From assembly GCF_001411495.1 (NCBI RefSeq), contig NZ_CP012981.1:2852001-2916000 (forward strand): 64,000 nt of DNA, in the 5' to 3' direction. This document shows, in pieces, positions 1-7,780 of the stretch; position 1 is the first letter of the stretch, and each line of letters begins with the position of its first letter. The translations under genes and the position numbers were made by a program. This DNA is from Burkholderia cepacia ATCC 25416. GTDB lineage: Bacteria > Pseudomonadota > Gammaproteobacteria > Burkholderiales > Burkholderiaceae. The notes under the pieces are model-generated. The model did no database searches. It saw only the letters and a program-made list of their open reading frames with translations, and was not told the origin of the DNA.

Positions 1-629
1 CGCAACGCCGCGTCGTGGCGCGCAAGGTACGCCGTGCATGCGGCATCCGTGTCGTCGAGCCCGTTGTAGCCGTGCTCGCGCATGTGCTGTTCGAGGATCG
101 ACTGGCCGAAACCGCGCGACCCGCTGTGCACGAGCAGCAGCAGGCGGTCGTGATCGAGGCCGAGCGCCTGGACGGCATCGGCGTCGTACACCGCGTCGAT
201 CCGCTGCGCTTCCGCGAAATGATTGCCGCTGCCGATCGTGCCGAGCGATGCCGCGAACGCGTGATCCGCGAACCCGGCGGCCGCGATGAGCGGCTGCCAG
301 CTTGCGTCGGGTGTGGTGTCGATCGAGCCGAGCCGGCTCGCGAGCTTCGACGCGCTGACGCGCCGCGCATCGAGCGCGGTTTGCCAAAGCGCCATTCCGC
401 AGCCGATATCGCCGCCGATCAGCGCCGGGTACAGCCGGCCCGTCGAAAAGAACGCGGCGCCGACCGGGTAGCCGCGTCCGGGGTGAAGATCGGGCATGCC
501 GGCGACACGCCGCATGCCGGGGAGGGTGGCAGCGTGTTCGAGCTGCCGGATGGCCTCACCTTCGATCCAGGTGGTGGCGCAAGCGCACAAGGTGACGCGC
601 TCGCCCAGGTATTGCATGGAATTGCCCAT
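1..629 (-). CDS. rtcB: RtcB-family RNA ligase (RtcB2-like), 3' end outside window
   Basis: RtcB joins RNA 2',3'-cyclic phosphate or 3'-phosphate ends to 5'-OH ends using GTP and Mn2+. The 209 visible codons contain the family motifs in order: DIGCGM (about residues 74-79, the Mn-binding Asp and Cys), GTIGSGNHFAE (His137) and HSGSRGFG (His168). The start ATG at 629 follows a GGAAACCTCC leader. The compact N-terminus resembles the RtcB2 group that usually precedes a release-factor-like prfH gene; prfH would lie left of the window, so this is inference. The 3' end, with the remaining metal-binding His and the guanylylated His, is cut off by the window edge. It is transcribed away from the RNA ligase/HD-Pnk pair, behind a long structured leader. 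Confidence 0.9.
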   Translation of the reverse strand, partial: MGNSMQYLGERVTLCACATTWIEGEAIRQLEHAATLPGMRRVAGMPDLHPGRGYPVGAAFFSTGRLYPALIGGDIGCGMALWQTALDARRVSASKLASRLGSIDTTPDASWQPLIAAAGFADHAFAASLGTIGSGNHFAEAQRIDAVYDADAVQALGLDHDRLLLLVHSGSRGFGQSILEQHMREHGYNGLDDTDAACTAYLARHDAAL

Positions 630-673
630 GGAGGTTTCCGTTCGATGAAAAGGTAGAACGGCGGGCCATGGCA

Positions 674-767
674 CAGGCAGCGCCCGAATGCGCTGCCTGA
701 CATCGGAAGTCGGGAAGAGGGCGGCACGACCGGATCGGAACGACCCGGCTCATCGCCGTGACGGCGA
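674..767 (-). ncRNA. three consecutive stem-loops in the rtcB leader
   Basis: Read on the minus strand, the 5' leader of rtcB contains three neighbouring hairpins. One is a 6-bp stem with loop TCA at 767-753. The second is an 8-bp stem (one G-U pair) with loop TTC at 748-730. The third is a perfect 10-bp stem CAGGCAGCGC with loop ATTCGG at 699-674. None is followed by a T-run, so they do not look like a simple terminator. They may be a cis-regulatory element or a small structured RNA. Function is not known. Confidence 0.45.
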
Positions 768-824
768 TACGGTGTGCTGCTGCGTGGCGTGAACGATGAA
801 ACGGACGGACGCGAAAAACCCGGA

Positions 825-863
825 CTACGACCCGCGACGGGAGGAGCGTTGGCGTGACGTCAT
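825..863 (-). CDS. possible 12-residue Arg-rich leader peptide
   Basis: An ATG at 863 lies 7 nt behind a strong ribosome-binding site (AAGGAG) and opens a 12-codon frame, MTSRQRSSRRGS, ending in TAG. Four of the twelve residues are Arg. It sits about 200 nt upstream of rtcB on the same strand and ahead of the three stem-loops. The position and composition resemble an attenuator leader peptide, but a chance ORF behind a chance Shine-Dalgarno cannot be excluded. Translation is not shown. Confidence 0.35.
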   Translation of the reverse strand: MTSRQRSSRRGS

Positions 864-1006
864 GATGTTCTTCTCCTTGCGAGTGAGGGGTTGATCGGAA
901 TGGCGGCGACTCTAGCATGCACGCAGCGGGCGCAGCAAGCGGGTAGCGCGGCGGCGCCTACCGAATCGTCGCCCGATGTGGCGAAAAACACACATATAGA
1001 CATCCT

Positions 1007-1022
1007 GACAATGTTCGTGCCG
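1007..1022 (-). promoter_or_regulatory. sigma-54-like promoter candidate for rtcB
   Basis: On the minus strand the sequence CGGCACGAACATTGTC matches the sigma-54 pattern GGCAC-N5-TTGC with correct -24/-12 spacing. The -24 GG is present, but the -12 dinucleotide is GT rather than GC. Many rtcB operons are driven by the sigma-54 activator RtcR. No RtcR gene is in the window. Confidence 0.3.
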
Positions 1023-1094
1023 ATGGCGCGTGCGGCACGCCACAGCAGGCACTCAACGCATGCAGGCGGCCGCATCAGCGGGCTCCGGCAGCGC

Positions 1095-1123
1095 TTGACA
1101 GTGCAAAAGCCGTTTCGTAGCAT
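1095..1123 (+). promoter_or_regulatory. sigma-70 promoter candidate for the RNA ligase operon
   Basis: A perfect -35 box TTGACA at 1095-1100, a 17-nt spacer and TAGCAT (4/6) at 1118-1123 lie about 245 nt upstream of the RNA ligase start. The resulting untranslated leader is long. The site would fire divergently from the rtcB leader. Confidence 0.5.
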
Positions 1124-1366
1124 CCGCCTGCTTCATCCCTGAACCCTCATCGAACCGGTGATCCAAGTGCCCGCAAACATTCGTCCCTTCGCCTGATACG
1201 CCGACGACTGCCGTCCCGGCCGCGTGTCGTCCTGCCCGTTTCCGCCCGCCTCGCGGCGCCGGAACGTCGACTGCAGGAACGCGCCCGGACAAGCACTGAC
1301 ACCGCAACGCACACCAGACCGTTCGTTCACGTCGTCGGCTTTTTCCCCTGTTTCCGGAGAAAGACC

Positions 1367-2236
1367 ATGACGCTGGATTTTCGCGCATACGCGCAATCGC
1401 TCGACCTCGCCCGCTACCCGCGCACGCCGCATCTCGAAGGCTCGCGCCTGCAGGACGGCGACGAAGGTCGCGAACACGTTCCCTATCGCACCCTCGCGGG
1501 CGCACACATCGTCGTCGAGGAAAAGCTCGACGGCGCGAACACGGGCATCAGCTTCGGCCCGGCGGGCGAACTGCTGCTGCAGTCGCGCGGCCACTATCTG
1601 GCCGGCGGCGGCCGCGAGCGGCAGTTCGGTTTCGTGAAGACGTGGGCCGCCGCCCATGCAGGCTGGCTGCTCGACCGCCTCGGCGATCGCTACGTGATGT
1701 ACGGCGAGACGATGAGCAAGAAGCACGCGGTGTTCTACGACGCGCTGCCGCATCACTTCTTCGAATTCGACGTGTTCGACCGCACGACGGGCCGTTTCCT
1801 GTCGACGTGCGCGCGTCGCGCGCTGCTTGCCGACGGGCCCGTGCTGTCGGTGCCCGTGCTGTACGAAGGCATCGCGCCGGCGCGGCTCGCCGACCTGAAG
1901 GCACTGCTCGGCCCGTCGCTCGCGAAGACGCCGGACTGGCGTCGCGCGTTCGAGGAAACGGTGCGGCGGCAGGGGCTCGACCTCGCACGCGCATGGCAGC
2001 AGTGCGACAAGTCGGCCCGCGCGGAAGGGCTCTACGTGAAGGTCGAGACGGACGACACGACGACCGCGCGCCTGAAGTGGGTCCGCCACGATTTCGTGCA
2101 GGCGATTCTCGAATCGGCGCGCCATCACTCGGAGCAACCGTTCATCCCGAACCTGCTCGCGCCGGATGTCGACCTGTATGCGCCGCGGCCGACGGTCACG
2201 TGGCGATCGATCGCCGCGACGCGCGCGCACCCATGA
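1367..2236 (+). CDS. T4 Rnl-like ATP-dependent RNA ligase
   Basis: This protein is predicted to seal 5'-phosphate and 3'-OH RNA ends through a ligase-AMP intermediate. It shows the nucleotidyltransferase motifs in order: KLDG (Lys53, AMP acceptor), YGE in YVMYGETM (motif IIIa region), EGLYVK (motif IV) and LKWVR (motif V). At 289 residues it is about the size of a minimal RNA ligase, with no obvious extra domain. The ATG at 1367 has a good RBS (GGAGAAAG). It precedes the HD-Pnk gene by 41 nt on the same strand, so the two should form one end-healing and sealing unit like the two-gene operon described in Runella. Substrate is unknown. Confidence 0.85.
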   Translation: MTLDFRAYAQSLDLARYPRTPHLEGSRLQDGDEGREHVPYRTLAGAHIVVEEKLDGANTGISFGPAGELLLQSRGHYLAGGGRERQFGFVKTWAAAHAGWLLDRLGDRYVMYGETMSKKHAVFYDALPHHFFEFDVFDRTTGRFLSTCARRALLADGPVLSVPVLYEGIAPARLADLKALLGPSLAKTPDWRRAFEETVRRQGLDLARAWQQCDKSARAEGLYVKVETDDTTTARLKWVRHDFVQAILESARHHSEQPFIPNLLAPDVDLYAPRPTVTWRSIAATRAHP

Positions 2237-2277
2237 ATGCGGAACGGCCGTGCGCCGTTTCGAGAGGAGTCTTGATC

Positions 2278-3411
2278 ATGAAGTACGAACAACTGCAGGC
2301 ACTCGTGCCCGCGCCCGGACGGCAGCCGGACTACCGCGCATGCATCGCGGCGTTTCCCGCGCTCGAACAGGCGAAAACGACACCGCAGGAGCCGGCATAC
2401 CACGGCGAAGGCCACGTGTGGACGCATACGACGATGGTGATCGATGCGCTGCTCGCGTTGCCCGGTTATCAGGCCGCGTCGCGCGCCGACCAGGAAATCG
2501 TGTTCCTGGCCGCGCTGCTGCACGACATCGCGAAGTACCGCACGACGGTCGTCGATCCCGTCACCGGCGCGATCGGTCATCCCGGCCACTCGCGCAAGGG
2601 GGCGATCGATGCGCGTATCGCGCTGTGGGATGCCGGCGTGCCGTTCGCGGTGCGCGAGGCGATCTGCCGGATGATCGCCGTGCACCAGGTGCCGTTCTTC
2701 GCGATGAGCGGGTCGCGCCGCGGCACGCCCGAGTTCATCGCGCGCGAACTGTCGTGGCAGGTGAGCCTGCCGCTGCTGTGCCTGCTCGCCGAAGCCGATA
2801 TGCGCGGGCGCATCTGCAGCGATACGCAGCGCGTGCTCGACAACATCGAACTGTTGCGCGAACTGGCGCGGGAGGAAGGGTGTTATGGCCAGCCGCGCGC
2901 GTTCGCCGACGCGCACACCGCGCTCAGCTACTTTCGCGGCGCAGACGTGCATCCCGACTATCCGCTGTTCCGCACGCCGGGCTCGCAGGTTGTCATGATG
3001 TCGGGCCTGCCCGCGTCGGGCAAGAACACGTGGGTCGCGCGGCATCATCCGGACCTGCCCGTCGTGTCGTTCGACGATGCACGCGATGCATTGGGGCTGC
3101 GCCATGGCCAAAACGAGGGCGCCGTCGCGCACCATGCAGTCGACGCCGCGAAGGCACTGTTGCGGGAGAAGCGGCCGTTCGTGTGGAACGCGACGAACCT
3201 GTCGCCGCTGATGCGCAAGAAGACGCTCGACCTGCTGTTCGCGTACGGCGCCGACGTGACGCTCGTCTATCTCGAGAAGCCGCGCGCGGAGCTGTTGCGC
3301 CGCAACGCGCAGCGCGACACGTCGCTGACGAACCGCGCGCTCGAGGCGATGCTGCCGCGCTGGGATCCGCCGCTGCCCACCGAGGCGCACGCGGTGCGGT
3401 ACGAAGTCTGA
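2278..3411 (+). CDS. HD-Pnk: HD phosphoesterase fused to 5'-OH polynucleotide kinase
   Basis: A two-domain end-healing enzyme of 377 residues. The N-terminal half is an HD phosphohydrolase (His46 and His50 region, then LHDIAKY with His82-Asp83, later conserved His) expected to remove 2',3'-cyclic phosphate. The C-terminal half is a P-loop kinase with GLPASGKNT near 243-251, where Asn replaces the usual Ser/Thr after Lys. It also has FDDAR (Asp266/267, likely general base) and an Arg-rich lid near RRNAQRDTS. The domain order matches Runella HD-Pnk. The ATG at 2278 follows GAGAGGAG and gives a methionine at the start of conserved sequence; upstream in-frame codons belong to the shadow of the ligase gene. 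It would prepare broken RNA ends for the adjacent ligase. Confidence 0.88.
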   Translation: MKYEQLQALVPAPGRQPDYRACIAAFPALEQAKTTPQEPAYHGEGHVWTHTTMVIDALLALPGYQAASRADQEIVFLAALLHDIAKYRTTVVDPVTGAIGHPGHSRKGAIDARIALWDAGVPFAVREAICRMIAVHQVPFFAMSGSRRGTPEFIARELSWQVSLPLLCLLAEADMRGRICSDTQRVLDNIELLRELAREEGCYGQPRAFADAHTALSYFRGADVHPDYPLFRTPGSQVVMMSGLPASGKNTWVARHHPDLPVVSFDDARDALGLRHGQNEGAVAHHAVDAAKALLREKRPFVWNATNLSPLMRKKTLDLLFAYGADVTLVYLEKPRAELLRRNAQRDTSLTNRALEAMLPRWDPPLPTEAHAVRYEV

Positions 3412-3443
3412 TGCGGCGGCGTCACGGCAAATGTCACCGCACA

Positions 3444-3479
3444 AGCCGGTACACCGCCCGTCATTGCGGCATACCGGCT
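3444..3479. terminator. hairpin between convergent genes
   Basis: An 8-bp inverted repeat, AGCCGGTA at 3444-3451 and TACCGGCT at 3472-3479, encloses an inner CCGC/GCGG stem. It lies between the HD-Pnk gene and the convergent gene ending at 3484. There is no T-run on either strand, so termination is inferred from position only. Confidence 0.35.
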
Positions 3480-3483
3480 CGCA

Positions 3484-4167
3484 TCATTTCAGCGCAGGAT
3501 TCTGCTGCGTCGCACACGCGCGCAACGCGGTGACGAGATCGGGCTGGCCGAGCTTCTCGAACAGGTCGGCCATTTCCATCTGCGCGACCGGATCGCCTTC
3601 GCGCGCCGCGCGCCAGCGCAGCGACGCGATCATCCCGCTCATGCCCTCGCCGGGCGTTTCGCCGTCGTAGCCCGACATCGCCTGCAAGACGTCCGCGAGC
3701 TTGTTGTAGCCGGCCGGCACGTAATGAACGAGCAGCCACGCAATCGCCGGCTGCGCGCCTTCCCAATCCTCGTCGTCGAGCGAACTGCTCGCGAGGCGCG
3801 CGGCCGCACGCCACGAACCGAGCGATGCGGCCTTCGCGTAGGCCTTGTCGGCGTCGCGGCCGCGCGACGACGGCGCCGCGTCGAACGCGGCCTGCGCTTC
3901 GGCCGACGGCGGCGGCAGCGCGAGCTTCGTGCAGCTGAACGCACCGGCATCCGGTGCGTTGCCGGGCAGGCCGGCCCAGCGCGCCTGGTCCTTCAGCGCG
4001 CGATCGAGCGTGGGCCGCACGTCGCTTTCCTTCATCGACGCGAACACCCAGTCGGTACGGACATGGCGCGCAGCGTCCCAATCGCTTTCGGCAGCGGCAT
4101 GCTGCGCGAACGCGAGGCAGGCCGCCACGCAGCCGATGCGGAACAGGTTTCGGACAGGAGATTTCAT
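3484..4167 (-). CDS. exported protein of unknown function, helical-repeat-like
   Basis: Starting at the ATG at 4167 gives a 227-residue protein with a typical signal peptide: MKSPVRN, a hydrophobic stretch, then AQHAAAES with a likely signal peptidase I site after AAA. The mature part is rich in Ala and short helices. Segments around ADKAYAKAASLGSWRAAARLA and REGDPVAQMEMADLFEKLG resemble Sel1/TPR-type repeats, but no repeat is clean. It starts 13 nt after the upstream lipoprotein gene and is probably cotranscribed with it. The in-frame upstream extension to 4254 runs into that gene and was rejected. No specific function is recognised. Confidence 0.75.
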   Translation of the reverse strand: MKSPVRNLFRIGCVAACLAFAQHAAAESDWDAARHVRTDWVFASMKESDVRPTLDRALKDQARWAGLPGNAPDAGAFSCTKLALPPPSAEAQAAFDAAPSSRGRDADKAYAKAASLGSWRAAARLASSSLDDEDWEGAQPAIAWLLVHYVPAGYNKLADVLQAMSGYDGETPGEGMSGMIASLRWRAAREGDPVAQMEMADLFEKLGQPDLVTALRACATQQNPALK

Positions 4168-4180
4168 CGCCGATCGCACC

Positions 4181-4813
4181 TCAACTCGCCACGATGATGA
4201 AGGTGGTGAGCGCGATCGGAAACAGCGCGAGGCCGAGCAGGCCCAACGCGCCATCGGCCGCCATCGCGATCGGCGACAAGGCCAGCTTCGCGCCGCGGCC
4301 GACAGCCGTCAGCTTGTCCGTCACCGTGACCTCGTACGGCCGATTGAACGCCTGCGGGACTGACGAAGACGTGACATCGTTCGGCAGATAGCGCTTGCCG
4401 CTGATCCTGCCTTCCGACTCCAGGTAGGCACCGTCCTTCTTGAAACCGTCCGCGAGCGCACGCTCGCGCACGTCGGAGCCGGTCGGCGCATCCGCGTAGT
4501 CCAGCCTCATCGTGTATTGACCGGTAATCGCGTCGCCGTGCGCCTCGAAATCGCTGAACGCCGTGTGAATCTTGGGGCGATAGGGGGCGTTGAGCACCGT
4601 CGCAAGGCTCGGCGGCATCTCGAAGATGTAGTGATACTTCTTGCCGAGCACGACGAGCTGTTTGCCGTCCGCGGTAATCAGGAACGTCGACAGGGTTTCG
4701 TCGTATTTCGAATCGCTCATCCACGCCTTGGTGACGGGGCCGAAATTGGAGCAGCCGGCAAGCATGCCGGACGCGGCCACGGCGGGCAGCGCGAGAAATG
4801 TTCTTCTTTTCAT
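4181..4813 (-). CDS. lipoprotein of unknown function with C-terminal membrane segment
   Basis: A 210-residue predicted lipoprotein: MKRRTFLALPAVAASG followed by the lipobox LAGC, Cys21 being the lipidation site. The C-terminus (about 190-210, LGLLGLALFPIALTTFIIVAS) is a strong hydrophobic segment, unusual for an outer-membrane lipoprotein. The middle is polar with no recognised enzymatic motif. It is the first gene of a likely two-gene operon with the exported protein that begins 13 nt downstream. Both products are envelope proteins, so a shared periplasmic role is plausible. The family was not recognised. Confidence 0.75.
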   Translation of the reverse strand: MKRRTFLALPAVAASGMLAGCSNFGPVTKAWMSDSKYDETLSTFLITADGKQLVVLGKKYHYIFEMPPSLATVLNAPYRPKIHTAFSDFEAHGDAITGQYTMRLDYADAPTGSDVRERALADGFKKDGAYLESEGRISGKRYLPNDVTSSSVPQAFNRPYEVTVTDKLTAVGRGAKLALSPIAMAADGALGLLGLALFPIALTTFIIVAS

Positions 4814-5049
4814 GAGTGCGGGTTGGTTGTGGTTCGTTATTCAGCGGAACCGCTTGAATGTCGGACGCTGCGTTCGATGAACGCGGCGCCCTGACGGCCT
4901 TTCGTGCGGTTTTTTCGCCTGCGCATTGTAGGGCCAAAGCGGCAAGCGCAGCATCCCCCGGGCCGGGCATCGCACCGGTGTGCGGTAGACTGCTCGCTCG
5001 CTTGCCTGCCGCCCATCACACGGCCGTTCGCACCCGGCCCGCTCAAACC

Positions 5050-5976
5050 ATGGATCGAATCGACGCGATGAAGGTGTTCGTCGCCACGCTGGACGAAGGC
5101 AGCCTCGCGGGCGCGGGCCGCAAGCTCGGCCGGTCGCCGGCGGCGGTCAGCCGCGCGATCGCGTTTCTCGAAGCGCACACGGGCACCGCGCTGCTGTACC
5201 GCACGACCCGGACGATCCGGCTCAGCGAAGCCGGCGAACGCTACGCCGCCGCGTGCCGCCGCATCCTGTCCGATCTCGAGGAAGCCGACATGCTGGTCGC
5301 CGACGAACGCTCGGCGCCGCGCGGCATGCTTACCGTCACCGCGCCGGTCGCCGCGGGCGAGGACGTGCTGCGCGCGCTGCTCGACGAATTCATCGAACGC
5401 CATCCCGCCGTGTCGATCCGCCTGCAGTTGCTCGACCGTCCCGTCAGCCTGATCGACGAAGGCATGGACGTCGCGCTGCGGATCGCGCACCTGAGCGATT
5501 CGACGCTGGTCGCGATTCCGGTCGGCGCGGTGCGGCGGGTCGTCGTGGCGTCGCCCGATTACCTGGCCAGGCATCCGGCCATCGAGACGCCGGCCGATCT
5601 CGCCCGGCACCGGATCATCTCGATGACGCATTTCGGCCTCGATTCGTGGAGCTTCCCGCCGTCCGCGCCGGCGGCGCTGCCGCAGGTCGTCCAGTTCGCG
5701 CCGCGCTTCATCATCAACACGATCCGCGGCGCGGTCGCGTCGGCCGTCGCCGGCCACGGCGTCACGCGGCTCTTTTCCTATCACGTCGCTGAACCGGTGC
5801 GGGACGGCACGCTGCGGATCGTGCTGCGCGACAGCGAACACGCGCCGTTGCCGATCCATCTCGTCATGCCTTACGGGCGCCTTTCAGTACCGAAGGTGCG
5901 CGCGTTCGTCGATTTCGCGGCGCCGCGCCTGCGCGAGCACTTCGCGCGGCTGGCGGCCATCACCGACGGCGATTGA
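5050..5976 (+). CDS. LysR-family transcriptional regulator
   Basis: A 308-residue regulator of normal LysR length. The N-terminal winged helix-turn-helix covers about residues 1-60 (MDRIDAMKVFVATLDEGSL, then AAVSRAIAFLEAHTG). It is followed by a substrate-binding domain of the subgroup with the RGMLTVTAPVAAGE junction. The ATG at 5050 starts the conserved domain; an upstream in-frame ATG at 4858 would add non-conserved residues. It lies divergent to the lipoprotein gene. Downstream on the same strand are an MFS-gene stub and an MFS exporter gene, which may be targets. Ligand unknown. Confidence 0.85.
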   Translation: MDRIDAMKVFVATLDEGSLAGAGRKLGRSPAAVSRAIAFLEAHTGTALLYRTTRTIRLSEAGERYAAACRRILSDLEEADMLVADERSAPRGMLTVTAPVAAGEDVLRALLDEFIERHPAVSIRLQLLDRPVSLIDEGMDVALRIAHLSDSTLVAIPVGAVRRVVVASPDYLARHPAIETPADLARHRIISMTHFGLDSWSFPPSAPAALPQVVQFAPRFIINTIRGAVASAVAGHGVTRLFSYHVAEPVRDGTLRIVLRDSEHAPLPIHLVMPYGRLSVPKVRAFVDFAAPRLREHFARLAAITDGD

Positions 5977-6093
5977 ACCGGGATACGGAAGAATGGCTTT
6001 CGAGTGACGGCGATTCACTCGGCAATCGGCTCAATCTAGACTTCCTTCAACCAACGGACGCGCATGGCGCCCGTTCAGCGAATGGAGGTCAAC

Positions 6094-6255
6094 ATGGATC
6101 GAGCGCTTCCTGGCCGGCCCCGCGCCCGTGCGTTCAGCGCGCGCCGCACCGGGTCAGGCATCGGCGTTGCGCGTTTCGCCTTGGTGCCGTTGCCGGCGAA
6201 CTTCGTCGCGCAAGGGTTCGCCGCACCGACGACCGCGACGACGAGGGCGCAATGA
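6094..6255 (+). pseudogene. N-terminal remnant of a YbfB/YjiJ-like MFS transporter
   Basis: A 53-codon frame from ATG 6094 contains SGIGVARFALVPLPANFVAQGF. This resembles the first transmembrane helix of YbfB/YjiJ-type MFS transporters (GxGxARFAxxPLxPxxV). The frame ends at a TGA that overlaps the ATG of the next gene (ATGA at 6252-6255). The rest of such a transporter (about 340 residues) is absent. I read it as the stub of a deleted gene now joined to the following MFS gene; a translated coupling peptide is the alternative. Confidence 0.4.
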
Positions 6256-7508
6256 GCACGATCTCGCAAGCCCCCGCCGCGGCACGGGCCGAACGGCCCG
6301 CCGCCGGCTACGCCGAACGCAACGCGCGCTACTGGCGGCGCAATCTCGCCGTCTGCGTGTTCGGGTCGTTCACGACGCTCGTCAGCCTGAGCATGCTGCT
6401 GCCGTTCCTGCCGCTGTACGTGCGGCAACTCGGCGTCGAAGCGCAATCGGCCGTGATCCAGTGGTCGGGCGTCGCGTTCGGCGCGACGTTTCTCGGCACG
6501 GCCGTCACCGCGCCGCTGTGGGGCCGGCTCGCGGACCGCTTCGGCCGCAAGCCGATGCTCGTGCGCGCGGCGATCGGCATGGCGATCGTGATGTCGCTGA
6601 TCGGCGTCGCGCACAACGTGGTCGAACTCGTCGTGCTGCGGCTGCTCGCGGGGCTCGTCGGCGGTTACGCGTCGGCCTCGACCGTGATGGTCGGCACGCA
6701 GGCGCCGCGCGAACGCGCGGGCTGGGCGCTCGGCATCCTGTCGACCGGCGCGCTCGCGGGCAACCTGGTCGGGCCGCTCGTCGGCGGGCTGCTGCCGGGC
6801 TGGCTCGGCATTCGCGGCACGTTCTTCGCCGGTGGCGCGATGATCGCCGTCGCCGCGCTGCTGACGATCTTCGTCGTGAAGGAGGATTTCCACGCGGGCA
6901 CCGACGCGAAACCGCGCACCTCGAGCGCGACGGCCGGCACGTCGCGCGGCACGAATCGTGCGGCGGTGGCCGCGCTGCTGGTGACGGCGATGATGGTGCT
7001 GCTCGCGAACATGTCGATCGAGCCGATCATCACCGTCTATATCGGCGGCCTCGGTGTCGGTGGCGATCATCTTGCGCGTATCGCCGGCGTCGTGATGGCG
7101 TGCTCGGCGCTCGGCAGCATGCTGACCGCCGCCCGGCTCGGCGCGCTGGCCGACCGGATCGGCAGCTGGAACGTGATCATCGGCTGCCTGTTGCTGACCG
7201 CGCTCGCGATGGTGCCGCAGGCGTTCGTCACGCACTGGTGGCAGCTCGCCGCGCTGCGCGCGCTGATGGGCATGACCCTCGCGGGGTTGCTGCCGTCGAT
7301 CGGCAAGCTCGTGCGGCAATCGGTCGACGAGCGCGCGACCGGGCAGATGCTCGGCTACCTTCAGTCCGCCCAGTTCAGCGGGCAGGTGATCGGCCCGGTG
7401 ATCGGCGGGCAGATCGGCGTCGCGCTCGGGCTGCATTCGGTGTTCTTCGTGACGGGTGCGCTGCTGGCGGCTTGCGCGGGGCTCGCGCATTGGGCGCGCG
7501 GCCGATAG
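6252..7508 (+). CDS. MFS drug exporter, MdtG-like
   Basis: A 418-residue major facilitator with about twelve hydrophobic helices. Motif A is clear between helices 2 and 3 (WGRLADRFGRKPML) and motif C-type glycines follow in helix 5 (GALAGNLVGPLVGGLLPG), which is typical of proton-coupled drug exporters. The N-terminus is cytoplasmic and polar. The start at 6252 overlaps the stop of the stub ORF upstream and begins MSTISQ; longer in-frame extensions are not MFS-like. It resembles the MdtG/SmvA-type 12-helix group by length. A LysR gene lies upstream on the same strand. Substrate cannot be told from sequence. Confidence 0.8.
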   Translation: MSTISQAPAAARAERPAAGYAERNARYWRRNLAVCVFGSFTTLVSLSMLLPFLPLYVRQLGVEAQSAVIQWSGVAFGATFLGTAVTAPLWGRLADRFGRKPMLVRAAIGMAIVMSLIGVAHNVVELVVLRLLAGLVGGYASASTVMVGTQAPRERAGWALGILSTGALAGNLVGPLVGGLLPGWLGIRGTFFAGGAMIAVAALLTIFVVKEDFHAGTDAKPRTSSATAGTSRGTNRAAVAALLVTAMMVLLANMSIEPIITVYIGGLGVGGDHLARIAGVVMACSALGSMLTAARLGALADRIGSWNVIIGCLLLTALAMVPQAFVTHWWQLAALRALMGMTLAGLLPSIGKLVRQSVDERATGQMLGYLQSAQFSGQVIGPVIGGQIGVALGLHSVFFVTGALLAACAGLAHWARGR

Positions 7509-7521
7509 CCGATAGCCGATA
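7501..7521 (+). repeat. three tandem copies of a 7-bp unit at the MFS stop codon
   Basis: GCCGATA is repeated three times head to tail from 7501, followed by a partial GCCG. The TAG stop of the MFS gene lies in the first copy, so changes in copy number would not alter the protein. Confidence 0.8.
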
Positions 7522-7780
7522 GCCGCTGGCCGACGGGTCACGGGCGGGCGTAGGATGGGCGCAGCAGCAGGTGCCGCGCCGCGCAACGCGCGATGTCGTA
7601 CGCCGTCGCTGCGACGGCAAACACCGCACCGCACGGCTGCGCGCCTTTTCGACAGAACTTTCATGCGACCGGCTGCGCGCAAGGCACGACCCACGCGCAC
7701 CGATCCGAACCCGACGCACGCGCTTCGGCCCGCATCCGGTCGAGGCATTTCGATTGCGGATCTTGCAGGAGGCCAGCGAC

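Noticed and set aside
15..656. A 213-codon plus-strand frame at the left edge
   Set aside because: It is the shadow of the rtcB gene, whose motifs are unmistakable on the minus strand.
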